Assembly (NCBI RefSeq): GCF_900111895.1
Contig: NZ_FOKB01000008.1
Span: 124,001 to 188,000 of the forward strand
Source of the DNA: Pseudomonas simiae
Lineage (GTDB): Bacteria > Pseudomonadota > Gammaproteobacteria > Pseudomonadales > Pseudomonadaceae
Direction: 5' to 3'
DNA length: 64,000 nt
The notes below the pieces were generated by a model, which made no database searches, was not told where the DNA came from, and saw nothing but the letters and a program-made list of their open reading frames with translations. The position numbers were made by a program, and so were the translations under genes. Positions 18,458-26,263 of the stretch are shown here, in pieces. Every line of letters starts with the position of its first letter. Within the stretch, counting starts at the first letter, position 1.

Positions 18458-18625
18458 GGCGATGTCTCGGCGATCAGAACGTTACTGCGCCACGCCTGCT
18501 ACGAGATAACCCCGGCACGCGCAGCAAAGCGCGGGATTATATCTGGTAAATCGAGGCAGCGCAGCCGGCTTTCTGCCCAGGGGCCACCCCCACCTTGAAG
18601 AAGGGCCGACCCCGAAGCCGGGTGA

Positions 18626-18931
18626 TTACGACGCTTCAACACGCTCTTTCAGGGCGTGAACCACACACACCACCCTGACCAACCCACTGAAGTTCTTCAC
18701 GCCGCCATGACGCAAGTGCACTTCCCGATCCACATAAGACAACAACGCACTGACTGAGCAGGCGTTGATCCTGGCGATTTCCGTGAGGATATTCCAATAG
18801 ATCTGCTCCAGCCGCAGGCACGTGGAAAACCCATTGAGCCTCACCGACCGGGACAATGGCTTGGCCAATCCCATGTCGAACCCTTTTACAAAGGGGTCGA
18901 CCTTTACCTTATGAAAACCACCGTTTTCCAT
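18626..18931 (-). CDS. Ribbon-helix-helix domain protein
   Basis: This 101-residue protein from the ATG at 18931 has a SRSVRLNGFSTCLRLEQIYWNIL segment (about residues 27-50), a beta strand followed by two helices as in RHH DNA-binding proteins of the RHH_4 type, then AINACSVSALLSYVDRE-like helices. It may be a small DNA-binding regulator. Nearby upstream starts add nine residues. No partner toxin gene adjoins it, so a toxin-antitoxin role is not supported. The family assignment is by eye only. Confidence 0.7.
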   Translation of the reverse strand: MENGGFHKVKVDPFVKGFDMGLAKPLSRSVRLNGFSTCLRLEQIYWNILTEIARINACSVSALLSYVDREVHLRHGGVKNFSGLVRVVCVVHALKERVEAS

Positions 18932-19104
18932 GACTCCATTACCCACTCCGCGTGACATACACCTGACACTCCATTGCCAAACAGCCGCCCATGGGTTGTC
19001 CCATTGGGCAATGGCCTTATCAAACAGCAGGCAGAGTGCAGCAGCCAGAAGACGCGACGTTGATAGGCGTAGGACAACGCCAGGAAATGCGTGGAAACAA
19101 GCGA

Positions 19105-19125
19105 GCGGCGCCGGGAAGGCGCCGC
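19105..19125 (-). terminator. GC-rich hairpin after the Dps-like gene
   Basis: GCGGCGCC (19105-19112) pairs perfectly with GGCGCCGC (19118-19125) around a 5-base loop, 14 bases after the stop codon on the minus strand. The following sequence is only weakly T-rich. Confidence 0.6.
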
Positions 19126-19138
19126 CCAGGGCAGTGGT

Positions 19139-19612
19139 TTACTGACTTTCGAGGAGGGAACGCAGCATCCACGCCGTTTTCTCGTGAACCTGCATGCGCT
19201 GGGTCAACAGGTCGGCCGTCGGCTCATCGCTGACCTTGTCGAGCAGCGGGAAGATGCCGCGCGCAGTCCGAGTGACCGCCTCCTGGCCTTCTACCAGTTG
19301 CTTGATCATGTCTTCAGCACTCGGCACGCCTTCTTCTTCCTTGATGGAAGAAAGACGGGCGTAGATGGAGTAGGCACCTGGTGCCGGGAAACCCAACGCA
19401 CGGATACGCTCGGCAATGGAGTCCACAGCCAACGCCAGCTCGTTGTACTGCTCTTCGAACATCAAGTGCAGCGTGCGGAACATCGGCCCCGTGACGTTCC
19501 AATGGAAGTTATGGGTCTTCAGGTACAGTACATAGGTATCGGAAAGCAGTCGCGAAAGCCCATCGACGATGGATTTACGATCTTCTTCACTGATACCGAT
19601 ATCGATTGCCAT
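19139..19612 (-). CDS. Dps-family ferritin-like protein
   Basis: This 157-residue protein belongs to the Dps/bacterioferritin-like mini-ferritins that oxidise and store iron and protect DNA. Ferroxidase-centre residues appear at THNFHWNVTGP (H34, H37) and in LALAVDSIAERIRALG (D64, E68). The ATG at 19612 (MAIDIGIS) is chosen as the conserved start and has a purine-rich GGGG site upstream. It lacks the lysine-rich N-terminal tail used by E. coli Dps to bind DNA. It is monocistronic and divergent from the gene at 20028. Confidence 0.92.
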   Translation of the reverse strand: MAIDIGISEEDRKSIVDGLSRLLSDTYVLYLKTHNFHWNVTGPMFRTLHLMFEEQYNELALAVDSIAERIRALGFPAPGAYSIYARLSSIKEEEGVPSAEDMIKQLVEGQEAVTRTARGIFPLLDKVSDEPTADLLTQRMQVHEKTAWMLRSLLESQ

Positions 19613-20027
19613 GTTTATCCCCTTCAATTGACAAGCATTCATTGATCAGGTGCAGGACCACTCTAGCAAGTGTGCCGTGGATCCGCAGCCCGGCGCGGCA
19701 ATTCGCCCCGCCTTGGCCTGCCAACACGACACAATCCAAGCCTTCGGTCCACGCGGAAAATGTCCGAACAGGCCGTTTGAAAAGCCCCCACGTGTCTAGG
19801 ACAAGCGTTTGACGCAGAAATGCCGTCGTCCTTGCAACAGCCCGAAATGCTTGATTTGAGTAGGCACAGCCTTTGCTGTTAAATAGGCTGCGTGTCGTCG
19901 CCGTTACTTTCTGCGGCAGCGACATAGGCTGATACCCCGCGCACGTGCCCAACGCCTCCCATTGTTCAGAAGCGAACCGTGCCAGTCAGCTCTTCCTTGT
20001 GATCCGTCTTAACGTGAGTTAATCAAA
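19613..20027. other. Divergent intergenic region, Dps-like gene and cold-shock membrane gene
   Basis: No gene is apparent in these 415 bases. A possible rightward promoter is TTGAGT and TTAAAT spaced by 17 bases at about 19856-19884, which would give a leader of about 140 bases. Inside that leader, 19894-19903 and 19913-19922 can form an imperfect hairpin around TTACTTTCTG, a segment also found before the cold-shock gene at 1800. Confidence 0.45.
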
Positions 20028-20630
20028 ATGTTGAAAATCGTCCACCTGCTAACGGGCGTTGCAGCTTTGCTGCTGTCCTTTATCCCGAGCCTGCAGCCTG
20101 AAAGCCTGCCGTATCTGGAACAAAACGACGCTCTGTACCTGGCCTTGTTCGGCCTTCTTAACCTGACGCTGGCACCGGTGATCCCTTACTGGAACAAAGG
20201 CACGCGTCATCAACTGCAAAACCTGGTCAGCGCGCTGCTGGTGCTGACTGTTGTCGTACAAACCCTCACCCTCCTGGCACCTATGCCTGAAGTCGGTGGC
20301 CACCCGGCCATCCTGCTCAGCCTGGTGATTGCTGTGGTCGCCATTGTTCTTCACCTGGCCATCAGCTTCTACCGTTCGTCCCCTGCGGCCTCGTCGCAAA
20401 CCTACGACATGACCAATCGGGATACCGGTACCGTCAAGTGGTTCAACACGTCCAAAGGCTTCGGCTTTATTTCCCGCGATTCGGGCGACGATATCTTCGT
20501 CCACTTCCGGGCTATTCGCGGCGAAGGCCATCGTGTCCTGGTGGAAGGCCAGCGCGTGGAGTTTTCCGTCATGAATCGCGACAAAGGCCTGCAGGCTGAA
20601 GACGTGATCGCTGCACTGCCGCGTCGCTGA
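20028..20630 (+). CDS. Membrane protein with C-terminal cold-shock domain
   Basis: This 200-residue protein joins an N-terminal membrane part to a cold-shock domain. Four hydrophobic segments (about residues 3-20, 35-52, 63-84 and 94-114) are followed by a short Ser/Ala linker and a full cold-shock domain at residues 133-198 with RNP1 KGFGFI at 143-148 and RNP2 DIFVHF at 155-160. The domain would tether nucleic-acid binding to the inner membrane. A methionine at residue 128 would yield a 73-residue soluble Csp if used as an internal start, but no clear ribosome site precedes it. A terminator follows the stop. Confidence 0.92.
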   Translation: MLKIVHLLTGVAALLLSFIPSLQPESLPYLEQNDALYLALFGLLNLTLAPVIPYWNKGTRHQLQNLVSALLVLTVVVQTLTLLAPMPEVGGHPAILLSLVIAVVAIVLHLAISFYRSSPAASSQTYDMTNRDTGTVKWFNTSKGFGFISRDSGDDIFVHFRAIRGEGHRVLVEGQRVEFSVMNRDKGLQAEDVIAALPRR

Positions 20631-20646
20631 TACCCGCCTTCGCAGC

Positions 20647-20688
20647 AAAAAAAACCGCGATCCAGCTCAGCTGGGTCGCGGTTTTTTT
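20647..20688. terminator. Bidirectional terminator between the cold-shock membrane gene and slyX
   Basis: A stem of ACCGCGATCCAG with CTGGGTCGCGGT, allowing one G-T pair, is flanked by A8 on the left and T7 on the right, and separates two convergent genes. Confidence 0.92.
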
Positions 20689-20699
20689 ATGCATGCCTA

Positions 20700-20906
20700 T
20701 TAATAGTGAGGCGGCGGCGCTTCTTCTTCGGACGTTTCGAACTGACCGCCCATTTCTTCCTGGCGCTTGAGCAGCGCGGTCATCTGCAGTTGCAGGCGCT
20801 CGACGGCCCGCTGCTGGGTGACAAGGATGTCATTGAGGGTCTCGATGGTGTCGTCCTGGAAAGCCAGGCGGCTTTCCAGATCGTTGACGCGGTCTTGCAG
20901 ATCCAT
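20700..20906 (-). CDS. slyX: SlyX-family protein
   Basis: This 68-residue protein is a short coiled coil with the usual DLQDRVNDLESRLAFQDDTIE heptads and a TQQRAVERLQLQMTALLKRQEE second half, ending in a proline and histidine-containing PPPHY tail seen in SlyX proteins. Its molecular role is unknown. It starts three bases after the HIT gene stop and is likely co-translated with it. Confidence 0.93.
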   Translation of the reverse strand: MDLQDRVNDLESRLAFQDDTIETLNDILVTQQRAVERLQLQMTALLKRQEEMGGQFETSEEEAPPPHY

Positions 20907-20909
20907 GAT

Positions 20910-21335
20910 TCAACCCTGGGTAAAGACGAAGTCGGCGGGCAACAGCGCGCGCAGGCGAGCACGGACAGTTGCCACTTGCTCATCGGTATACGGCAGCGCC
21001 GGATGTTTGCCCCATACCGGCGCCGGCCAGGCGGCATCATCACGTTTGCGCACGATCACGTGCACGTGCAACTGGCTGACTACATTGCCCAGGGCACCGA
21101 TGTTCATTTTGTCGGCGCAAAAGCCTTCATTCAGCATCTGGGCCAAGGTAGTGGTTTCTTGCCACAAGCGCTGCTGGTCCGCGACATCCAGTTGAAACAC
21201 TTCACTGATACCGTTGATTCGCGGCACCAGAATGAACCAGGGGTAGTTCGAGTCATTGGACAGCAGCAGGCGGCACAGGGGGAAATCCCCGATAACCAAT
21301 GTGTCTTGTTGAAGGCGTTGATCTAAAGCGAACAC
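20910..21335 (-). CDS. HIT-domain protein
   Basis: This 141-residue protein of the histidine-triad fold (nucleotidyl hydrolase/transferase superfamily) is read from a GTG at 21335, which has GGAG 8 bases upstream and matches the conserved start FALDQRLQQDT; the frame stays open to 21485 but the extra part is not conserved. The active-site strand reads QLHVHVIVR, with H90 and H92. The first histidine position of the classic triad is glutamine, as in several proteobacterial relatives, so the catalytic activity is uncertain. It forms an operon with slyX. Confidence 0.9.
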   Translation of the reverse strand: MFALDQRLQQDTLVIGDFPLCRLLLSNDSNYPWFILVPRINGISEVFQLDVADQQRLWQETTTLAQMLNEGFCADKMNIGALGNVVSQLHVHVIVRKRDDAAWPAPVWGKHPALPYTDEQVATVRARLRALLPADFVFTQG

Positions 21336-21673
21336 TGCAGGCACTCCGTTCGGCAGGTCAGGTTCAAGGTCCCCAGCATACCCGCGAATCGCTATCGCTT
21401 CACGCCGACCAATGCGCTCCCAGCCAAGGCGTGGAGAAAAAAAGCGCACCATTTCGAGCCAAACGGATTTTTCGACTACGCTCAATTACCAATCCTGAGG
21501 CGATTGACCCACCGTTGATCACCGCATTGGGACGAGAGCCCCCGATGCAGAGGCCTCACAAAACAAGGCATTGAGCCATCATCCATCGCCTGAGGCATCA
21601 GAGGGCATGCACCAAAATGACCCAACCACGCCTCAAAGAGATCCGCCAACTACCCACTGATTGGGGTGAACGG

Positions 21674-21977
21674 GTAACGTTTTTCGCAGATACGGAATTT
21701 AGGCTCCCCTTGAGCAAGGCATAGCACGCGCGTCAAGGCCAAACCATTCGGCGTAAAAACCCCGTGTTTATGCGGTTTTCACGAAGCGGTAACGTTTTTC
21801 ACGAAAAAATGACATTCGATTTACGGTTTGGGCACGCTTGCTGCATTCATCCGCCTATCGTCGGCAACGGCACCGGAACGGAAGCAGGTGTTTCGCGATG
21901 AAAACAGCAGCGGTTCAATGCGCACCAAGGAAGATTCCAAACCCTGGAAAAAATCCTGGAAAGTAACGTTTTTTGCG
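21674..21977 (+). repeat. Three direct copies of a GTAACGTTTTT motif
   Basis: Copies start at 21674 (GTAACGTTTTTCGCAG), 21789 (GTAACGTTTTTCACGA) and 21963 (GTAACGTTTTTTGCGT). The first 11 bases are identical and the next ones fit a loose CGC/CAC pattern. A further TTTTCACGAA copy sits at 21777-21786 next to the middle one. The spacings are 115 and 174 bases. Confidence 0.7.
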
Positions 21978-22157
21978 TTCTTTTTAACGGCTTGGAAACA
22001 GTATTGAAGTTGTCAGCCTCGTTACAGTGAGGCTGTGAATTTGCGACATGGATCTAGCAATCTACGACAAGCTCGTAAAGAAGCTGAAAGGAAAGTTGGG
22101 CAAGTATCGCCAATATTGTCAGCGTGATATAACTTTGCGCCGACACAAAAAGAAAGA

Positions 22158-22188
22158 GCCGCCCAGACAAAAATATAGGTGGGACGGC
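22158..22188 (+). promoter_or_regulatory. Hairpin in the porin leader
   Basis: GCCGCCCA (22158-22165) can pair with TGGGACGGC (22180-22188) with one bulge, leaving an A-rich 14-base loop. It ends about 35 bases before the ATG and may affect mRNA stability or translation. Confidence 0.35.
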
Positions 22189-22222
22189 AGTACTCTTCCT
22201 AAAACCAAAGGAGCAAATCACG

Positions 22223-23521
22223 ATGCGCGTGATGAAGTGGAGCATGATCGCCCTGGCTGTTTCAGCAGGCACTACGCAGTTCGCAATGGCGTCCGCCCAA
22301 AGCGATTCCAAAGGCTTTGTTGAAGACAGCACTTTCAGCATTAATACTCGCGCTCTGTACTTCAGCCGCGACTTCCGTAACAACCCGTCGGGCCCAGGCT
22401 CCCAGAGCCGTGCCGAAGAAACCGGCCTGGGCTTCAACGCCCTCTACCAATCGGGCTTCACCCAAGGCACCATCGGTGTCGGTGTTGACGTGATCGGCCT
22501 GCTGGGCGTCAAGCTCGACAGTGGCAAGGGTCGTGCCGGTACCGGTCTGTTCCCAACCGGTTCCGACGGTCGTTCGCAAGATGACTACTCCAAAGGCGGC
22601 GGCGCGGTTAAATTCCGTATCTCCGATACTGTGCTGAAAGTGGGTGACCAATACACCACAGCCCCAGTATTCGCCTCCGACGACAGCCGTTTGCTGCCAG
22701 AGCTGCCGCAGGGTATCTCGATCACCAGCAACGAGATCAAGGGCCTGAAGCTCGAAGGCGGTCACTTCACTTCCAGCGTCGCGCAGAACCAGACCTACCA
22801 TGACAGCCTGGGCCTGACCAAAACCGACTTCGTCGGCGGTGTCTACTCCTTCACCCCCGAGTTCACCGGTAGCCTGTACTACGCAAAAACTGAAGATTAT
22901 TTCCGTAAGTACTACAGCAACCTGAACTGGACCCACGCGCTGAGTGACGACCAGTCGTTTGCCTTGGACTTCAACATCTACGACACCAAGAGCGACGGCG
23001 AAGGCCTGCAACGTGCTTACAAAGACAACGGTCTGCCGTTCGCAGAACGCACCAAGCTCGACAACCGTGCGTTCAGCTTGCAGGGTGCCTACACCATCGG
23101 TGCTCACACCTTCACCCTGGCAGCCCAGAAAGTTACCGGTGACGGCGACTACGGCTACGGCGTAGACGGCGGCGGCACAGTGTTCCTGGCCAACTCCATC
23201 GCCCGTTCCGACTTCAACGCCGAAGGCGAGAAGTCTTACCAGGCGCGTTATGACATCAACATGGCTACCTTCGGCATTCCTGGTCTGAGCTTCATGACTC
23301 GTTACGTGACCGGTAGCGGCGCCAACACCGCCACCACCTCGAACGGTAAAGAGTGGGAACGCGACATCGAAGCCAAGTACGTGATCCAGAGCGGACCGGC
23401 TAAAGACCTGAGCTTGCGTCTGCGTCAAGCCACTTATCGCTCCGGCGATGGCGTGTACTACGGTTCGCCTTCGATCGACGAACTGCGTCTGATCGCGAAC
23501 TACCCGCTGAACATCCTGTAA
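22223..23521 (+). CDS. OprD-family outer-membrane porin
   Basis: This 432-residue protein has a Sec signal peptide ending near FAMASA (residue 25) and then a beta-barrel with the OprD-family opening FVEDSTFSINTRALYFSRDFR and the closing aromatic strand DELRLIANYPLNIL. OprD-family channels take up amino acids or carboxylates across the outer membrane. The N-terminus MRVMKWSMIALAVSAG is closest, from memory, to the OprE/OprQ branch, but substrate cannot be read from the sequence. AAAGGAG lies 8 bases before the ATG. A terminator follows; the gene is monocistronic. Confidence 0.95.
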   Translation: MRVMKWSMIALAVSAGTTQFAMASAQSDSKGFVEDSTFSINTRALYFSRDFRNNPSGPGSQSRAEETGLGFNALYQSGFTQGTIGVGVDVIGLLGVKLDSGKGRAGTGLFPTGSDGRSQDDYSKGGGAVKFRISDTVLKVGDQYTTAPVFASDDSRLLPELPQGISITSNEIKGLKLEGGHFTSSVAQNQTYHDSLGLTKTDFVGGVYSFTPEFTGSLYYAKTEDYFRKYYSNLNWTHALSDDQSFALDFNIYDTKSDGEGLQRAYKDNGLPFAERTKLDNRAFSLQGAYTIGAHTFTLAAQKVTGDGDYGYGVDGGGTVFLANSIARSDFNAEGEKSYQARYDINMATFGIPGLSFMTRYVTGSGANTATTSNGKEWERDIEAKYVIQSGPAKDLSLRLRQATYRSGDGVYYGSPSIDELRLIANYPLNIL

Positions 23522-23566
23522 TTGACAGTTTTATTACAGCGATGACTTAAGGCTACGGCCTTAAAC

Positions 23567-23606
23567 AAAAAGCCGCTCCCTTGTTTAACAACGGAGCGGC
23601 TTTTTA
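23567..23606. terminator. Terminator of the porin gene
   Basis: AGCCGCTCC and GGAGCGGCT (around 23571-23579 and 23593-23601) form the stem, with AAAAA on the left and TTTTT on the right. A weaker hairpin (TTAAGGC with GGCCTTAA) precedes it at 23547-23563. Confidence 0.9.
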
Positions 23607-23712
23607 ATGGCTGTAATGTTTCAGCAGGAAATAACTAGCAAGCTAACTAACGAGATTAACGCTTGCGTCCTGAACCTGACCTAACGGCCAAGTTCACGAC
23701 CAATACTTCACA

Positions 23713-24555
23713 TTACTTGGCAACTGTTTCCTGCATCACACGAATAACCCGCTGCGGAAACGGAATATCAATCCCCGCCGCTTTCAAACGGTCACGTGCC
23801 AGTTCGTTCAGCATGAACACTACATCCCAATAATCCGCGGTCTTTGTCCAGCAACGCAGGGAAACAGTGATCGAACTGTCACCCAAGGTCGAAACCACCG
23901 CCACTGCGGCCGGGTCTGCCAACACACGTGGGTCTTTGGCCAGCTCCAACAGCACTTCACGGGCTTTCTGCAGGTCGGCTTCATAGTCGACACCCACATC
24001 AAACACCACCTTGCGGGTCGGCTGACGATTGGTGTTGGTGATGAGCCCGTTGGACAGGCTGCCGTTAGGGATGATCACGGTCTTGTTGTCACCGGTGCGC
24101 AGCACGGTGTGGAAGATCTGGATGCTGTCGACAGTGCCGGATGTGCCCTGGGCTTCGATCCAGTCACCAATACGGAACGGGCGGAACAACAGAATCAGCA
24201 CGCCGCCGGCGAAGTTCGCCAGGCTGCCTTGCAGTGCCAAGCCGATGGCCAGGGTGGCGGCACCGATCGCGGCCACGAACGAGGTGGTGGCTACGCCGAT
24301 CATGGAGGCCACGTTGACCACCAGCATGACCTTGAGCGCAATGTTCGCCAGGCTGGTAATGAAGTGTTGCAGCGCCAGGTCGGCGTTACGCAGGGCCAGC
24401 AAACGTCCCACTCGGTGGGTCAATACGTTGATCAGCCACCAACCGATGGCCAGGGTGACCACTGCCAGCAAAAACCGGCTGCCGTATTCCATGATCATCG
24501 GCAACCACGATTCTGAGGTCTTGATCAGGTGATCCACTTCAGCGTTCAAATCCAT
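23713..24555 (-). CDS. MscS-type mechanosensitive ion channel
   Basis: This 280-residue protein matches small MscS (YggB) channels that release solutes on hypo-osmotic shock. Three membrane helices fall at about residues 24-46, 66-90 and 94-125; the third includes the Ala/Gly-rich pore lining GAATLAIGLALQGSLANFAGGVLILLFRPF. The cytoplasmic domain has the RIGDWIEAQGTSGTVDSIQIF beta region and the typical PNGSLSNGLITN strand. It stands on the minus strand, convergent with the porin, and is 135 bases downstream of yajQ. Confidence 0.95.
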   Translation of the reverse strand: MDLNAEVDHLIKTSESWLPMIMEYGSRFLLAVVTLAIGWWLINVLTHRVGRLLALRNADLALQHFITSLANIALKVMLVVNVASMIGVATTSFVAAIGAATLAIGLALQGSLANFAGGVLILLFRPFRIGDWIEAQGTSGTVDSIQIFHTVLRTGDNKTVIIPNGSLSNGLITNTNRQPTRKVVFDVGVDYEADLQKAREVLLELAKDPRVLADPAAVAVVSTLGDSSITVSLRCWTKTADYWDVVFMLNELARDRLKAAGIDIPFPQRVIRVMQETVAK

Positions 24556-24607
24556 CTACATTCTCCTGTTTACCGGATGCTCGGCGTATTGAATGGCCAT
24601 AAATGCA

Positions 24608-24629
24608 ATTGAGCCCCGTAGGGCTCAAT
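24608..24629. terminator. Hairpin between yajQ and the MscS gene
   Basis: ATTGAGCCC (24608-24616) pairs with GGGCTCAAT (24621-24629) around a 4-base loop. It has no good T tract, so termination of yajQ here is only plausible. Confidence 0.4.
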
Positions 24630-24690
24630 AGTCGGCACTGGTTCTGGGGCGTGGGACGTCAAAAACGCCCACAGGTTCCCCAATGTGCCA

Positions 24691-25176
24691 TCAGTCGCGG
24701 AAGTTATTGAACTGCAGCGGCATGTCGAAGGTCTTGGCGCGCAGGGCCGCGATGGCCTCTTGCAGGTCGTCACGCTTCTTGCCGGTCACGCGAACCTGCT
24801 CACCCTGGATGGCAGCCTGGACTTTCAGCTTGGCGTCCTTGATGTGAGCAACGATCTTCTTTGCCAGCTCCTTGTCGATGCCTTCCTTGAGGATGGCTTC
24901 TTGCTTCATCAGCTTGCCGGAGGCGTAGGCGTCCTTGATTTCAAGGCATTGCGCGTCGATCTTGCGCTTGACCAGGGACAGCTTGAGGATCTCGATCATC
25001 GCTTCCAGCTGGAAATCGGCTTCAGCGGTCAGGTTGACGGTCAGCTCTTTTTCCTTGAATTCGAAGCTGCCCTTGCCTTTCAAGTCATAGCGACGGTCCA
25101 GCTCCTTGACGGCGTTCTCGACGGCGTTGGTGACTTCGTGTTTGTCCAGTTCGGATACCACGTCGAACGAAGGCAT
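24691..25176 (-). CDS. yajQ: YajQ-family cyclic di-GMP binding protein
   Basis: This 161-residue protein has two ferredoxin-like halves, beginning MPSFDVVSELDKHEVTNAVENA and ending in the RAKTFDMPLQFNNFRD segment. YajQ homologues in Xanthomonas and Pseudomonas bind cyclic di-GMP and act with a transcription regulator to control virulence and biofilm genes; the exact partner here is unknown. It is divergent from panE. In P. aeruginosa yajQ lies near the same panE/kinase genes. Confidence 0.96.
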   Translation of the reverse strand: MPSFDVVSELDKHEVTNAVENAVKELDRRYDLKGKGSFEFKEKELTVNLTAEADFQLEAMIEILKLSLVKRKIDAQCLEIKDAYASGKLMKQEAILKEGIDKELAKKIVAHIKDAKLKVQAAIQGEQVRVTGKKRDDLQEAIAALRAKTFDMPLQFNNFRD

Positions 25177-25299
25177 GTCATTTCTCCAATATAAGGGGCG
25201 GGCTCAGTAGAGATGGAGCGCGCCCAAGCTAAAATGCCGGGGCATTATAGCGGTTCTTTCGTCCCGTTCGCTGCGGGCGACCCTACGGAGCAAAAACTG

Positions 25300-26217
25300 A
25301 TGTCGACCACCTGGCATATTCTCGGCGCCGGCAGCCTGGGTACACTCTGGGCCACACGTCTGGCGCGCGCGGGCGTGCCCGTCAGGTTGATCCTGCGTGA
25401 TGAGGCGCGCCTGGCCAGCTATCAGGCAGCCCAGGGGCTGACCTTGGTGGAACATGGCGTAGAACACAGCTACCCAGTGATAGGCGAAACACCCGACAGC
25501 CCTGGGCCGATTCATCGCCTGCTGGTGGCATGCAAAGCCTATGACGCCCAAAGCGCAGTCGCCCAGCTGCACCATCGACTGGCGCCCGACGCCGAACTGA
25601 TCCTGCTGCAAAACGGCCTGGGCAGCCAGGATGCTGTCGCCGCGCAGTTGCCCCAGGCGCGTTGCATCTTTGCCTCCAGTACCGAAGGCGCCTTTCGCGA
25701 TGGCGACTGGCGCGTGGTGTTTGCCGGCCATGGATACACCTGGCTGGGCGACGCGAGCCACCCTACCCCGCCCGTGTGGCTGGACGACTTGCACGCCGCC
25801 GGTATCCCCCACGACTGGAGCACCGATATCCTCACCCGGCTATGGCGCAAGCTGGGGCTCAATTGCGCCATCAATCCGCTGACCGTGCTGTATCAGTGCC
25901 GCAATGGAGAACTGCAGGCCCATCAATGCGAAGTCGCCACCTTGTGCGCTGAACTCGTCGAACTGCTGGAATGCTGTGGCCAACCCGCTGCCGCGCTGGA
26001 TCTGCAACACGAAGTGGAACGGGTGATCCAGGCCACCGCCGCGAATTACTCCTCCATGTACCAGGACGTGGCCGCCGGCCGTCGCACCGAAATCAGCTAC
26101 CTATTGGGCTATGCTTGCCAGGCGGCCGCCCGTCACCAACTGAACCTGCCGCACCTTCAACAGTTGCATGTGCGCCTGGTCGAGCAGTTGCTTGCACGCG
26201 GATTGCCCCGCGACTGA
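25300..26217 (+). CDS. panE: 2-dehydropantoate 2-reductase
   Basis: PanE reduces ketopantoate with NADPH in pantothenate synthesis. The 305-residue protein starts with the nucleotide-binding motif HILGAGSLGTLWATRLARAG (GxGxxG), has the VACKAYDA and LLQNGLGSQD motifs around the active site, and the catalytic lysine region RKLGLNCAINPLTVLY with the SSMYQDVAAGRRTEI end. ACGGAG precedes the ATG at 25300 by 6 bases; an upstream in-frame start at 25213 adds unconserved residues. Confidence 0.96.
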   Translation: MSTTWHILGAGSLGTLWATRLARAGVPVRLILRDEARLASYQAAQGLTLVEHGVEHSYPVIGETPDSPGPIHRLLVACKAYDAQSAVAQLHHRLAPDAELILLQNGLGSQDAVAAQLPQARCIFASSTEGAFRDGDWRVVFAGHGYTWLGDASHPTPPVWLDDLHAAGIPHDWSTDILTRLWRKLGLNCAINPLTVLYQCRNGELQAHQCEVATLCAELVELLECCGQPAAALDLQHEVERVIQATAANYSSMYQDVAAGRRTEISYLLGYACQAAARHQLNLPHLQQLHVRLVEQLLARGLPRD

Positions 26218-26263
26218 GCCACGCGCTACCCTGCCCGCCTGTCTATCTCCTGGGAAAACCCTG

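Larger units (their letters stand above)
21336..22222. other. 887-base upstream region of the porin gene
   Basis: No convincing gene is seen; short open frames lack ribosome sites. The motif GTAACGTTTTT occurs three times on the plus strand (21674, 21789, 21963). A leader hairpin lies at 22158-22188 just before the porin ribosome site. The sequence is more AT-rich than its neighbours. Its length fits complex regulation of the porin gene or the decayed remains of a lost gene. Confidence 0.6.

Noticed and set aside
22048..22323. A 91-codon plus-strand frame running into the porin start
   Set aside because: It overlaps the porin ribosome site and signal peptide in another frame and has no own ribosome site.
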